Positions 19,479 through 28,084 of a stretch of DNA of 64,000 nt are shown here, one piece after another. The notes beneath the pieces are model-generated. The model worked only from the letters and a program-made list of their open reading frames with translations. It was not told the DNA's origin and made no database searches. The DNA lies in assembly GCF_900094625.1 (NCBI RefSeq), contig NZ_FMAJ01000012.1, positions 95,097-159,096 of the forward strand. The letters are read 5' to 3'. Both the position numbers and the translations under genes were made by a program. This DNA is from Rhizobium aethiopicum. Its GTDB lineage: Bacteria > Pseudomonadota > Alphaproteobacteria > Rhizobiales > Rhizobiaceae. Every line of letters starts with the position of its first letter. Positions within the stretch are counted from its first letter, which is position 1.

Positions 19479-20605
19479 TGCGTCATTCCCTCCGTGGCAA
19501 TGCCAAGTTCCCTGGCAAGCGCCAGCAATTGCCGGCCCTGCTCGCCGGGCGGCGGAAAGGCGGCAAGCCCCCGCTTCAGGGCGTCGGCTGCGCGATCCTT
19601 GTCTTTCAATACGGCATAAGAGCGGACGAGCCGCATCCATCCCTCAAAATTGTTGGGATCCTCGCTGAGTTTGGCATCGAGGCTTTCGACCATGCCGCGG
19701 ATCATCTGCTGGCGGTCGCCGGCGCTCATGTTTTCAGCCGCCGCCACATCTTCCGACGTCGGTCCGCCAGGTGCCGCCGGCTCGGCGGCAGCGCCGCCGT
19801 TCTTGGCGATGTGTTCATTGACCAGCGGCAGCCAGGGTGCATCGGCCGGCGATTGTTGCGCCAGCGCCTCGAAGGCCCGGCGCGCCTCGTCGGTCCGTCC
19901 CGCCTGCTCCATGCCGAGCGCGACGTAGAAGCGGGCACGGGGGTTGTCAGGCTCCAGCGTCAGCGACTGCTCCAGCACTTGCCGCGCCTCCTCCGTCACC
20001 ACGCCATCGGAGACCGCCATCAACGCTTCGGCGAGGCCGTCGAGCCGGATCGGGCTCGGGCCGAGAAGCCGGATCGCGTTGCGGTAGGCGACCTGCGCAT
20101 CGGCTATCCGCATGGTGCGGAAATAGATCGGTGCCAATACGTCCCAACCCTTGCCGTCGTCGGGATTTTCGGCCAGATGCCGTTCCGCCTTGGCGATCAG
20201 CACCGCCACGTCATCGCCAGGATTTTCCAGCCGCGCTTCCAGCGGCTGCGATGGCAGGTCCGGCCTGCCGGTCGTCAGATAGAGACAGAGCCCGAGCACC
20301 GGCAGGATCAACAGGACGAAGACTTCGATGATGCGGTGATGCCTTATCGGTTTCTCTATCGCCTCCGGCTCGCCGGCAGAGACGGCGATCAGCCGCCGGC
20401 CGATTTCGGCCCTGGCGTAATCAGCCTCCTCGGGGGTGATCAGCCCGCTGGCAAGATCTCGGTCGAGTTCGCGCAACTGGTCGCGATAGACTGCCGCCTC
20501 GCCGGCGCGGCTGTTCTGCGCCACCTTCGCGTCGCGCAGAAGGGGGTAAAGCAGGATGACGGCGACGGCTGCCGTCAGAACGGCAACGAGAATCCAGAAC
20601 AGCAT
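19475..20605 (-). CDS. ccmI: Cytochrome c biogenesis protein CcmI (CycH)
   Basis: 376 residues. Two transmembrane segments (about 2-22 and 93-112) flank a cytoplasmic leucine-zipper-like loop (AVYRDQLRELDRDLASGLIT), followed by a periplasmic TPR domain (about 130-370, with repeats such as AERHLAENPDDGKGWDVLAP). CcmI/CycH holds the C terminus of apocytochrome c and hands it to the CcmF/CcmH ligase. GGGGCC lies just before the ATG. It is the first gene of the operon, with a 98-base gap to the lipoprotein gene upstream. Confidence 0.95.
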   Translation of the reverse strand: MLFWILVAVLTAAVAVILLYPLLRDAKVAQNSRAGEAAVYRDQLRELDRDLASGLITPEEADYARAEIGRRLIAVSAGEPEAIEKPIRHHRIIEVFVLLILPVLGLCLYLTTGRPDLPSQPLEARLENPGDDVAVLIAKAERHLAENPDDGKGWDVLAPIYFRTMRIADAQVAYRNAIRLLGPSPIRLDGLAEALMAVSDGVVTEEARQVLEQSLTLEPDNPRARFYVALGMEQAGRTDEARRAFEALAQQSPADAPWLPLVNEHIAKNGGAAAEPAAPGGPTSEDVAAAENMSAGDRQQMIRGMVESLDAKLSEDPNNFEGWMRLVRSYAVLKDKDRAADALKRGLAAFPPPGEQGRQLLALARELGIATEGMTQ

Positions 20606-20703
20606 ATCGGCCCCAATACGTGAAGCGCCCGGCTATTCCAACTGCCAAAGCCGGAATGACGAAGATTTGAGGCTATTGGCCGCAATTCAGATCGGAGGTG
20701 GCC

Positions 20704-21129
20704 TCAACCGAGCGGCGACCAGCTGCCGTCTTCGTTGCGGCAGGCAGCACCCCGCGCCACGGTGTCCTTGCCGTCGACGGTCAGCGTATGGGTATATTGC
20801 CGGCAATTCTGCGAACCGACCTGATAGGGTGCTGCCGCCACCACCTTGCCTGTGACGTCGTTGCCATTCCAGACCACCGGCTGGCCGACCGCCGCCCCTT
20901 CCAGCGCCCGATATTCCGCCTCAAGCGCCCGCTGCTTGTTGCTATCGCTCAAGCTCACGCCGCTGCGGCCGACAATGCCGCCCTGAAGCGCCGTGATGAA
21001 GGCGGCCGATGCGGAGGGTTTGCTCGAAAAAATGCCACGCGAAGCAGGGCCCTTCGTCGTCGTGCAGCCCGACAGCACGACGACGAGAAGAAGGGCGGAA
21101 ACCATCATGCCTTGCGAGCGTAGAATCAT
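20704..21129 (-). CDS. Surface-antigen-like lipoprotein (17-kDa antigen family)
   Basis: 141 residues. The N terminus is a lipoprotein signal with lipobox LSGC at about 19-22, so the mature protein should be lipidated and sent to the outer membrane. The C-terminal region (VWNGNDVTGKVVAAAPYQVG and CRQYTHTLTVDGKDTVARGA) matches the rickettsial 17-kDa surface antigen / RT0821-like family: a short conserved beta domain after a loose linker. Function is structural or unknown. It lies between feuQ and ccmI on the same strand with gaps of 119 and 98 bases, so probably has its own transcript. Confidence 0.8.
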   Translation of the reverse strand: MILRSQGMMVSALLLVVVLSGCTTTKGPASRGIFSSKPSASAAFITALQGGIVGRSGVSLSDSNKQRALEAEYRALEGAAVGQPVVWNGNDVTGKVVAAAPYQVGSQNCRQYTHTLTVDGKDTVARGAACRNEDGSWSPLG

Positions 21130-21248
21130 TGCGTCGAACCGCGATCAGAGGTCAAATTCAGCCGATCGAAGTGCAGCGTCCCCGTGTCAGCATTAAGGCA
21201 AAAGCATGCTATACGTTTGCCACTATCTTTGTGACATCAAGCGGTTGG

Positions 21249-22652
21249 TCATGCAACATCCTTTGTGACGCCAGGCAGGATTAGCTTCGCCTTCAGCCCG
21301 CCCCATTCACCACGCGAGAGCTCGAGGCGCCCCTGGTACTCGTTGGAAATCTCGGTGACGATCGAAAGGCCGAGCCCGGTTCCGGGCTTGCTTTCATCGA
21401 GCCTGCGGCCGCGTTTCAGCGCCTCGCGGATCTGGTCGGGTTCGAGACCAGGCCCGTCATCCTCGACGGCAAGCTCCACCCAGCGCCGGCGGGCGCTCGC
21501 CTCCGCCCCCTTCACGTCCTCGCCGGCCTCGACGGCCGAAAGCCGCACCCTGCTCTTGGCAAAACGCGCCGCATTTTCCAGCAGATTGCCGACGGTCTCC
21601 TCGAGATCCTGCTGTTCCATGGCGACGGCAAGATGCGGCGGCTGGACGACGAGATCGAATTCGGTATCGACATTCAGCCGGCGCATGACACGCACCAGCC
21701 GTTCCAGCGCCGGCTCGGCGTCGGTGCGGGCGAGCACGGATTCGCGCTGTGCGGCGATGCGGGCGCGGTTGAGATAGGACTGCACCTGCCCCTGCATCGA
21801 TTCCGCCTGGCTGCGCACCAGTTCGCCATGAGATTTTTCGAGCACACGCGCCTCGTTGAGCAGAACGGCGATCGGCGTCTTCAGCGAATGAGCGAGATTG
21901 CCGACCTGCATGCGCGCCCGCTCGACGATGCGGCGGTTGCTGTCGATCAATGCGTTCACCTCGTTGGCAAGCGGCAGGATTTCGCGCGGAAAGTCGCCTT
22001 TCAGCTGCTCGCTCTCGCCGGCGCGGATGCGCTCCAATGCGGCACGTGCCTTGTCGAGCGGCTTCAGGCCGTAGAGGATCGCCAGCGCATTGACGATCAG
22101 GCTGCCGACGCCGAAGCCGGCGAGCGCCAGATAGAGGCTGTGGGAAAAGGTGCGCACATCGTCTTCGACGACATCGACATTGCCGGTGACGCGGAAGCGC
22201 GCCGCACGCCCGTCAGTATCGAGCACCACTTCGGTTTCGGCCACCTGTACGCGGTTACCGGAGGCGTCCGTCACCTGGTAGTAGCGCTCGTAATTCTTGT
22301 CGAAGGGCGCCTCGACGACGGAAGGCACCGGAATGAGCGCCGAACCGAGCGAGGGCGACACCAGCGGCGCGGTGGTATAGGTGCCAAGGGGTTCAACCAC
22401 CCAATACCAGCCGGTCTTCGGCTGGGCAAAACGCAGATCGCCGAGCTGCGGGCTGCCGCTCAACGCCCCCTGATCGCCGATCGTAACCGAGTTGATGACG
22501 TTATAGAGCTGGGCTCGCAGCAGATCCTGGAAACCGCGTTCGGCGCTCTTGCGGTAGAGCGTCGAGATCAGCAGGCCGATCACCACCAGGGCCACCGTCG
22601 ACCAGACCGTGGTCAGCAGCAACACACGTGCGGTGAGCGACTTAATTCGCAT
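21249..22652 (-). CDS. feuQ: Sensor histidine kinase FeuQ
   Basis: 467 residues. Transmembrane segments at about 12-32 and 175-195 enclose a periplasmic sensor of about 140 residues; HAMP follows. The phospho-acceptor is H255 in VGNLAHSLKTPIAVL, a PhoQ-like HisKA sequence; HATPase motifs NLLENAARFA and GTGLGLSI follow. It overlaps feuP by 11 bases. FeuQ was described in R. leguminosarum as affecting high-affinity iron uptake and in S. meliloti as controlling FeuP targets such as the cyclic glucan exporter ndvA. The link to cycHJKL here matches the published R. leguminosarum layout. Confidence 0.92.
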   Translation of the reverse strand: MRIKSLTARVLLLTTVWSTVALVVIGLLISTLYRKSAERGFQDLLRAQLYNVINSVTIGDQGALSGSPQLGDLRFAQPKTGWYWVVEPLGTYTTAPLVSPSLGSALIPVPSVVEAPFDKNYERYYQVTDASGNRVQVAETEVVLDTDGRAARFRVTGNVDVVEDDVRTFSHSLYLALAGFGVGSLIVNALAILYGLKPLDKARAALERIRAGESEQLKGDFPREILPLANEVNALIDSNRRIVERARMQVGNLAHSLKTPIAVLLNEARVLEKSHGELVRSQAESMQGQVQSYLNRARIAAQRESVLARTDAEPALERLVRVMRRLNVDTEFDLVVQPPHLAVAMEQQDLEETVGNLLENAARFAKSRVRLSAVEAGEDVKGAEASARRRWVELAVEDDGPGLEPDQIREALKRGRRLDESKPGTGLGLSIVTEISNEYQGRLELSRGEWGGLKAKLILPGVTKDVA

Positions 22653-23313
22653 GTTTCGGCGCTTGGATTCGGTAGCCGAGACCGCGCACCGTTTCGATCA
22701 GGTCGACGCCCATCTTCTTGCGCAGACGGCCGACGAAGACCTCGATCGTGTTGGAATCGCGGTCGAAGTCCTGGTCGTACATGTGCTCGACCAGCTCCGT
22801 TCGCGAGACGACCTCGCCCATGTGATGCATGAGATAGGCGAGCAGGCGATATTCGTGCGAAGTCAGCTTCAGCGTCGTGCCATTGACCGTTGCCTTCGAC
22901 GACTTAGTATCGAGCCGCACCGGGCCGCAGACGATCTCAGAGGATGCATGCCCGGCGGCGCGCCGGATCAACGCCCGAATGCGCGCCAGCACTTCCTCGA
23001 CATGGAAGGGCTTGGTGACATAGTCGTCGGCGCCGGCGTCGATGCCGGCGACCTTGTCGCTCCAGCGATCACGCGCCGTCAGAATCAAAACCGGCATGCC
23101 GCGGCCGGCGCCGCGCCATTTTTCCAGCACGGTCACGCCGTCCATCTCCGGCAGGCCGATATCGAGGATGATGGCGTCATAGGGTTCGGTATCGCCGAGG
23201 AAATGACCTTCTTCACCATCGAACGCCTGATCGACGACATAGCCCGCCTCCTTCAGCGTGTCGGCGAGCTGCCGGTTCAGGTTGACGTCGTCTTCGATTA
23301 CCAGGATGCGCAT
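22642..23313 (-). CDS. feuP: OmpR-family response regulator FeuP
   Basis: 223 residues. Receiver domain with IEDD acidic pocket and phospho-acceptor D51 in AIILDIGLP, then a winged-helix DNA-binding domain (about 125-220; LTSHEYRLLAYLMHHMGEVV, SNTIEVFVGRLRKKMG). FeuP is the partner of FeuQ, whose start lies inside the feuP 3' end. In S. meliloti FeuP activates genes including ndvA and is needed for symbiosis. feuN lies 54 bases upstream on the same strand. Confidence 0.93.
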   Translation of the reverse strand: MRILVIEDDVNLNRQLADTLKEAGYVVDQAFDGEEGHFLGDTEPYDAIILDIGLPEMDGVTVLEKWRGAGRGMPVLILTARDRWSDKVAGIDAGADDYVTKPFHVEEVLARIRALIRRAAGHASSEIVCGPVRLDTKSSKATVNGTTLKLTSHEYRLLAYLMHHMGEVVSRTELVEHMYDQDFDRDSNTIEVFVGRLRKKMGVDLIETVRGLGYRIQAPKHAN

Positions 23314-23367
23314 CGTTCCGCCTTCGTCCGCTTCAAATCGATCGTGTTTTGAATAGACCGATTCCGG

Positions 23368-23616
23368 TTACATCGGAACCTTTACCGTTACCTTGCGTGG
23401 ACGCTGGCCATTGCCCGACACGAGAACGGTAATGATGCAGCTATCGCCCACCGGTTGCACAGACAGGAGCTGGCCGCCCGTCTGCTCGACGACCTGGGCT
23501 GCGGCGGCGCTGCAATCGCCTGCCACGCGCAGGACGTAGGTGCCTGCGCCATCCGGTGAGGGCGCCGATACCACCAGTCCGGCGGCCACTACTGCGACGC
23601 TCAGAGGAAAGGCCAT
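23368..23616 (-). CDS. feuN: FeuN-like small secreted inhibitor of FeuPQ
   Basis: 82 residues. An N-terminal hydrophobic stretch (about 1-17, MAFPLSVAVVAAGLVVSAPS) is a likely Sec signal; the mature part has two cysteines (in GDCSAAAA and GDSCIITV) that could form a disulphide, and a basic C terminus (RPRKVTVKVPM). Size, export signal and position directly upstream of feuP match S. meliloti FeuN, an essential small periplasmic protein that restrains FeuQ signalling. I assign it by context and overall appearance, not by alignment. Confidence 0.8.
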   Translation of the reverse strand: MAFPLSVAVVAAGLVVSAPSPDGAGTYVLRVAGDCSAAAAQVVEQTGGQLLSVQPVGDSCIITVLVSGNGQRPRKVTVKVPM

Positions 23617-24133
23617 GTCTTATGCTTTCAAGGGTAATTCCAACTTGCTGCGAATATGTACTCAAGCGACCTGAATGGCAAATGAATGCGTTGTAAAACA
23701 GGGCGTTTAGAACCGTTCTCGACTGCTTGGCAGAATCGATTTCAGCCCCTTGAATCCGCCGCTGCCGCAAGTGCGGACCGTCCCTCGGGCGCCCGAAAAC
23801 GATGTCTCCCAACCCTGGTATCGGATGTTGGCCAGCGCCTCCGGCGAGGTTGGAAAGCCGGGTCGCCGCGACCGCGGTCATCGTTCCCGAATCGGCCCGC
23901 GTCGCCCTGATTCGGGGCGAACCGCAATCACGTCAGCCAGCCGATAGCGGCACGCACCAGAGCGCACCTGGTCGTCCTCAAATTGTACCGCTCTCTCATG
24001 TCATTCGTGCAAAGCTTCATCGGCTCGGGAAAACGCAGGCGGCTGGTGTAGCCGGATTGCCAATCGCAGCTTTCGCCGGCTGGTTGAAACTGCTAGTCCT
24101 TGCTGCCCCCTGCATTTCAGACCCTTCAGCACC
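23617..24133. other. Non-coding gap upstream of feuN and the MFS gene
   Basis: 517 bases between divergent genes. Overlapping short frames occur in several phases but none has a ribosome-binding site or recognisable product. The segment should hold the feuN-feuP-feuQ promoter and that of the MFS gene. I found no tRNA, long repeat or hairpin terminator in it. Confidence 0.5.
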
Positions 24134-25357
24134 ATGCCAAAATACTTCCGCTTTCGTTCGGCGCAGACGGTCACCGTGCTTGCCATTACCCAGCTGATCG
24201 GCTGGGGCACGACGTTTGACATGCTCGGCGTCATGGGCCGCGCGGTGGCGCCGGATATCGGCGTGGCGAACGAGGTAGTCTTTGCCGGCCTCACGATCAT
24301 GATGGTGGTCAGCGCCGTTGCCGGTCCGACGACCGGCCGCTGGCTCGGCCGCTACGGCGCTGCCCGGGTGCTTTCGGCCGCTTCGCTGATCTTCGCGCTC
24401 GGCCTCTCCTTGCTGGCCGTGGCGAACGGCATTCTGCTCTACGCCGCCGCCTGGCTCGTCATCGGCATCGGCGGCGCATTGGGTCTCTCGGCACCGGCCT
24501 ATACCGCCGTCGTCGAACGCGAAGGGATCAACGGCAAACGCGTCATCGCCATCCTCATGCTGTTCACCGGGCTGTCGAGCACCATCTTCTGGCCAATCCT
24601 CAGCCTGCTCAACGAGGCGGTCGGCTGGCGGCTCACCTTTGTTTTCTGCGCGGCGCTGCAATTCTTCGTCTGCCTGCCGCTGCATCTTTTCGCTCTTCCG
24701 AAGCCGATCGTGCCACATGCCGAGGGCAGCGCGGCGGAGATCGCCCCAGTGCCATTGTCGAAGACGGCGCAGCGCAAGGCCTTCCTGCTGATTGCCGCGG
24801 TGGCGACGATCTCATCCTTCGTCACCTTCGGCATCGCTCCATCGCTGATCGAAATCTTCCGCCAGTCCGGCGCTTCACCGGCGCTGGCGCTGCAGCTCGG
24901 CTCGGCGCGCGGCGCCCTCGGCATCTCGGCCCGTTTTCTCGACATGCTGCTCGGCCGCCGCGGCAGCCCCATCCTCAGCGCCGTCATGGGCATCGGCCTG
25001 ACACTGATCAGCTTTCTGATCATGCTCACGGCCGGCCCATCGACGCCGGTGCTCGTCACCTTCATCCTGCTCTACGGCTTCGGCTCGGGGGTCATGGCCG
25101 TCGCCCGGGCCCTGCTGCCGCTGGCGCTGTTCTCGCCGAGCGAATTCGGCCTGCATTCGGCCCGGCTGTCCCTGCCGCAGAACCTCGCCAATGCCATCGC
25201 TCCCGTTATCTTCACCGCCATTCTAGACCGTGCCGGCACCGGTCCGGCGCTGCTCGCCTGCGCCTTTCTGTCCGCATTGGCGCTCACCCTCGTGCTGATG
25301 CTGATGGCGCTGGTGCGGGGTGCCAGGGCATCGGAGCCGAGGCCGGTCGTTTCGTGA
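24134..25357 (+). CDS. Major facilitator superfamily transporter
   Basis: 407 residues with 12 predicted membrane segments in two halves separated by a cytoplasmic loop (about 185-215). The pattern GPTTGRWLGRYGAARVL between segments 2 and 3 is the MFS motif-A analogue, and GIGGALGLSAPAYTAVV corresponds to the motif-C region. It resembles the small MFS proteins often linked to unknown solute export in rhizobia. No ribosome-binding site is obvious before the ATG. It stands alone, divergent from feuN, so no substrate can be inferred. Confidence 0.85.
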   Translation: MPKYFRFRSAQTVTVLAITQLIGWGTTFDMLGVMGRAVAPDIGVANEVVFAGLTIMMVVSAVAGPTTGRWLGRYGAARVLSAASLIFALGLSLLAVANGILLYAAAWLVIGIGGALGLSAPAYTAVVEREGINGKRVIAILMLFTGLSSTIFWPILSLLNEAVGWRLTFVFCAALQFFVCLPLHLFALPKPIVPHAEGSAAEIAPVPLSKTAQRKAFLLIAAVATISSFVTFGIAPSLIEIFRQSGASPALALQLGSARGALGISARFLDMLLGRRGSPILSAVMGIGLTLISFLIMLTAGPSTPVLVTFILLYGFGSGVMAVARALLPLALFSPSEFGLHSARLSLPQNLANAIAPVIFTAILDRAGTGPALLACAFLSALALTLVLMLMALVRGARASEPRPVVS

Positions 25358-25626
25358 GACTTGGGGCTGCAAGTCAGTCGTGCTGATTATCTCTCGCTTA
25401 TCATCCGCGCCCGCCACGGCTGTTCCGACGAACAAAGATCCGTCGTGATCGGCGAGGCTTTTGAATGGTTTGTGGCGGCTTTCTCGAAAAGTGATTCCGG
25501 TGGCTCAGAAGGTGCGTCAGCGTCGGCAACGACCAGAATCCGAAAAATCGCTCATCCACCTGACAACAAAGAAAAAACTGCAATATCAGCCATCACCCGA
25601 AGCAGGGCTGCCGGAGGCTGCCGGCG

Positions 25627-25932
25627 TCAGAGCGGCCGCGTCACGGCCGTGCGGCTGTCGTAATCGGCGGCGATGCGCTTTTCCCGGAGCGGGCGCACGC
25701 GCTCGATCGAGCGCTGATAATCGGGGTGTGCCTTATAAGCGGCGAGAGCCGCCTGATCGTCGAATTCGCCATAGACCACGAGGTCGATCTCGGTGCCCAG
25801 CTGGTCGGTCTTCACATTGGTGCCGATTTCCAGCAGCCGCGCGTGCGGAATGCCGGTCAGGATCGAAAGCCCCGCCCTCACCTCCTCCAGATGTTCCTCC
25901 TTTACGGTGAAGAAGACGATATGGCGGATCAC
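25627..25932 (-). CDS. Dabb (stress-responsive A/B barrel) domain protein
   Basis: 101 residues read from a GTG at 25932, chosen because AGGAG lies 7 bases upstream and the family normally begins with (M/V)IRHIVFF; a longer frame would add 16 non-conserved residues. The whole protein is one Dabb domain: IRHIVFFTVKE at the start and DLVVYGEFDDQAALAAYKAH (about 52-71) with the conserved HPDYQ. Dabb proteins are small dimeric alpha/beta barrels seen in stress responses and some polyketide cyclases; the bacterial role is unknown. The GH19-like gene lies 63 bases upstream on the same strand. Confidence 0.85.
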   Translation of the reverse strand: MIRHIVFFTVKEEHLEEVRAGLSILTGIPHARLLEIGTNVKTDQLGTEIDLVVYGEFDDQAALAAYKAHPDYQRSIERVRPLREKRIAADYDSRTAVTRPL

Positions 25933-25995
25933 GCGGGAGCTCCTGTCAGGTTCCAGAGGGGTCAGCCCGCGCGATAACACGCGGGCGGCGGCCCT

Positions 25996-26640
25996 TCAAC
26001 CGCGCTGCCTGCCCGGCGCGGCATTCGGACGCATCGCCGCATTGAAAGCCCTGGCGTAACCGGCGAGCTTTTCGGCCCGGTCGGTGCCGTTGACGATGCG
26101 GCGCGCATTTACCCAGTCCTCGGTCGTCTCATTCAGGTGATCGGCGAGTTTATGGCCGGTAAAGCTGCCCTGCAGCATGCCTTCGATCAGAATCGTCACG
26201 GCCGCTTCCATCTCCATCGCCCGGTCGGGATCAGCGACGAGGTCGATGCCCGTCAGCACGCTCATCGCCTCGTAGTTCCGTTTATGGGTGAGCTGCACCA
26301 GCCCGCGCCCGAGCCAGCAGCGGCCATCCTCGTCCGCCCGCCAATACGGCGTCTTCACCCAGGAGAGCCGGCCTGCGGCAAAGGCTGACTCCAGGATCTC
26401 GACCGCGCGCATGTCGCTTTCAGCCAGCGTCTCGCGCACCGGCTGCATGGTATAGGCCGTTTCATGATAAGCGGTCGCGAGGATATAGGCGAGCCATCGG
26501 CGGTCGGCCTGAGCAAACCGCTTTTCCCAGGCATCGACAATCGCCGTCATGCCCACCACCTGAGGCTGAGTCAGCTCGCCTTTGAAAAGCTCTTGCCGCA
26601 CCGCATCAAAAAAGAATATCCGGTCCATGTGGACAACCAT
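25996..26640 (-). CDS. GH19/chitinase-like lytic enzyme (endolysin-type)
   Basis: 214 residues with no signal peptide. The fold marks are YILATAYHETAYTMQPVRE, containing the H-E pair with the likely catalytic glutamate (about residue 66), and GRGLVQLTHKRNYEAMSVLTG (in part), the GxG-hQ-T-(R/K)xNY signature shared by GH19 chitinases and phage lysozyme-like endolysins. It should cleave glycan chains, either peptidoglycan or chitin-like polymers. GGGAAG lies 6 bases before the ATG at 26640; a second ATG at 26628 is also possible. No holin or other phage gene is adjacent, so it may be a domesticated endolysin. Confidence 0.75.
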   Translation of the reverse strand: MVVHMDRIFFFDAVRQELFKGELTQPQVVGMTAIVDAWEKRFAQADRRWLAYILATAYHETAYTMQPVRETLAESDMRAVEILESAFAAGRLSWVKTPYWRADEDGRCWLGRGLVQLTHKRNYEAMSVLTGIDLVADPDRAMEMEAAVTILIEGMLQGSFTGHKLADHLNETTEDWVNARRIVNGTDRAEKLAGYARAFNAAMRPNAAPGRQRG

Positions 26641-26796
26641 TCCGCGCTTCCCGTGAACCTGATGGTTAAAACCGTCTTAATCGATTAAAATAAACTTAAT
26701 CGTTTGAAGTGCCTAAGCCCCTGATTTACACGCCTTTTGTCTTGTGCAATGCATCTTTCTGCCCTGAAGCCTTACCACCACAAGAGGAGACTTCCG

Positions 26797-26928
26797 ATGC
26801 AGACGCCTGCCACCACGCAAACCACCATTCCCCAGCATGTCGTTGACCAGATGGAAAATGAATGGCGCCAGATTCGCCTTGAGCGGGAAAACACCCGCCC
26901 GACCCGGCAGCCTCAACAACAACGCTGA
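26797..26928 (+). CDS. Small protein, 43 aa, conserved-looking
   Basis: An ATG with AGGAGA 6 bases upstream opens 43 codons ending at TGA. The product starts MQTPATTQTTIPQHVVDQME and ends in a Gln/Arg-rich tail; it is hydrophilic with one predicted helix. It lies between the GH19-like gene (divergent) and a TetR gene (convergent). The strong ribosome-binding site is the main evidence. I do not know a function. Confidence 0.55.
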   Translation: MQTPATTQTTIPQHVVDQMENEWRQIRLERENTRPTRQPQQQR

Positions 26929-26969
26929 CAGATACAGGCAAAACGGCGCAGATGTAAGGCCCGCGGTCA

Positions 26970-27527
26970 TCACGTCGCAGCCTCAAGCCGGTTCGCCAGC
27001 GTTTCCAGCGCACGGGTGAAGACCGCTCCATCTCGCAGTGCGCGCGACAACACCAACGCGCCCTGGATGCCGCAGACGCCTTCCTCAGCAAGCGTCTGCG
27101 CCTTCTTCTCAGCACAGCCAGCCCGCATCAGCGCCGAACGCAACGCCTCGGTCCAGCGGATGAAATAGTCGCCGATCGCCTCCGAAAACCGCTCCCGGGT
27201 GTCGTCGAGCGCGAAGGCGCCAACGAGGCAGATACGGCCGCCGCCGCGGAAATAATCATTGACGTTGACCCACATCGCCGCGATCGCCTGATGGGCGTCG
27301 TCGTCCCTCAGCGGCCGATAGATCGCCTGTTCGAACCAGGCATCGATATCGGCGAGCACAGCGCCGGCCATCTCCTCCTTGCCGCCAGGAAAGAAGTGAT
27401 ACAGGCTGCCCTTGCCGATGCCCGTGCGTTCGGTGATGCGGCTGAGCGTGGCACCTTCATAGCCGAGCTCGCGGAAGGTTTCTGCGAGCAGCGGTATGAT
27501 GTCGGCGCGTTCATAGACGGTCTTCAC
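26970..27527 (-). CDS. TetR-family transcriptional regulator (LmrA/YxaF-like)
   Basis: 185 residues. The N-terminal HTH is clear: ADIIPLLAETFRELGYEGAT then LSRITERTGIGKGSLYHFFP with GGKEEM following, which is the YxaF/LmrA subgroup pattern. The C-terminal ligand domain contains ALRSALMRAGCAEKKAQTLA. The start is a GTG at 27527. It lies 20 bases after the DUF1348 gene on the same strand, so both are probably one transcript controlled from the palindrome at 28039-28054. The ligand is unknown. Confidence 0.9.
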   Translation of the reverse strand: MKTVYERADIIPLLAETFRELGYEGATLSRITERTGIGKGSLYHFFPGGKEEMAGAVLADIDAWFEQAIYRPLRDDDAHQAIAAMWVNVNDYFRGGGRICLVGAFALDDTRERFSEAIGDYFIRWTEALRSALMRAGCAEKKAQTLAEEGVCGIQGALVLSRALRDGAVFTRALETLANRLEAAT

Positions 27528-27547
27528 CGGTCCAAGTTCATCCTACT

Positions 27548-28009
27548 CTAGAGGCCGAGCTCGCTCAGGCCGGGATGGTCATCCGGCCGCCGGCCGAGCG
27601 GCCAGTGGTATTTACGATCCGTTTCCCGGATCGGCAGATCGTTGATGCAGGCAAAACGACGCTGCATCAAGCCGGTCGCATCGAATTCCCAATTCTCATT
27701 GCCGTAGGAGCGGAACCAGTTGCCGCTGTCATCGTGCCATTCATAGGCAAAACGCACGGCGATGCGATTGTCGCCGAAGGCCCAGATTTCCTTGATCAGA
27801 CGGTAATCCAGCTCTTTGGCCCATTTGCGCGTAAGGAAAGCGACGATCTCGGCGCGGCCGTTGATGAATTCGGCGCGGTTCCGCCAGCAGCTGTCCGGCG
27901 TATAGACGAGCGACACACGCTCGGGATCGCGGCTGTTCCAGCCGTCCTCGGCAAGACGGACTTTCCGAGTGGCGGTCTCGAGGGTGAACGGCGGGACGAG
28001 GCTGGACAT
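27548..28009 (-). CDS. DUF1348 / NTF2-like small enzyme-fold protein
   Basis: 153 residues covering one DUF1348 domain: RLAEDGWNSRDPERVSLVYT at the start, FAYEWHDDSGNWFRSYGNEN in the middle and the conserved end PIRETDRKYHWPLGRRPDDH. The fold is the NTF2/SnoaL cone, common in small isomerases and hydrolases acting on hydrophobic compounds. AGGAG precedes the ATG by 6 bases. It is the first gene of a likely two-gene operon with the TetR regulator downstream, an arrangement that suggests an inducible detoxification function. Confidence 0.88.
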   Translation of the reverse strand: MSSLVPPFTLETATRKVRLAEDGWNSRDPERVSLVYTPDSCWRNRAEFINGRAEIVAFLTRKWAKELDYRLIKEIWAFGDNRIAVRFAYEWHDDSGNWFRSYGNENWEFDATGLMQRRFACINDLPIRETDRKYHWPLGRRPDDHPGLSELGL

Positions 28010-28038
28010 GATATTCTCCTGTACTGATATGTCCCCAC

Positions 28039-28054
28039 TGTACCTATCGGTACA
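28039..28054. promoter_or_regulatory. Palindrome upstream of DUF1348-tetR, likely TetR operator
   Basis: TGTACC-TATC-GGTACA is a perfect 6-bp inverted repeat with a 4-base centre, 30 bases upstream of the DUF1348 start codon. It is the only compact palindrome in that gap, and the second gene of the unit encodes a TetR repressor, so autoregulation through this site is a reasonable inference. Confidence 0.55.
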
Positions 28055-28084
28055 ATGTTATGCAAGTGACGGGCTGACACCTTC

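Noticed and set aside
23441..23947. Several overlapping frames between feuN and the MFS gene
   Set aside because: They contradict each other in frame, have no ribosome-binding site and no recognisable product.
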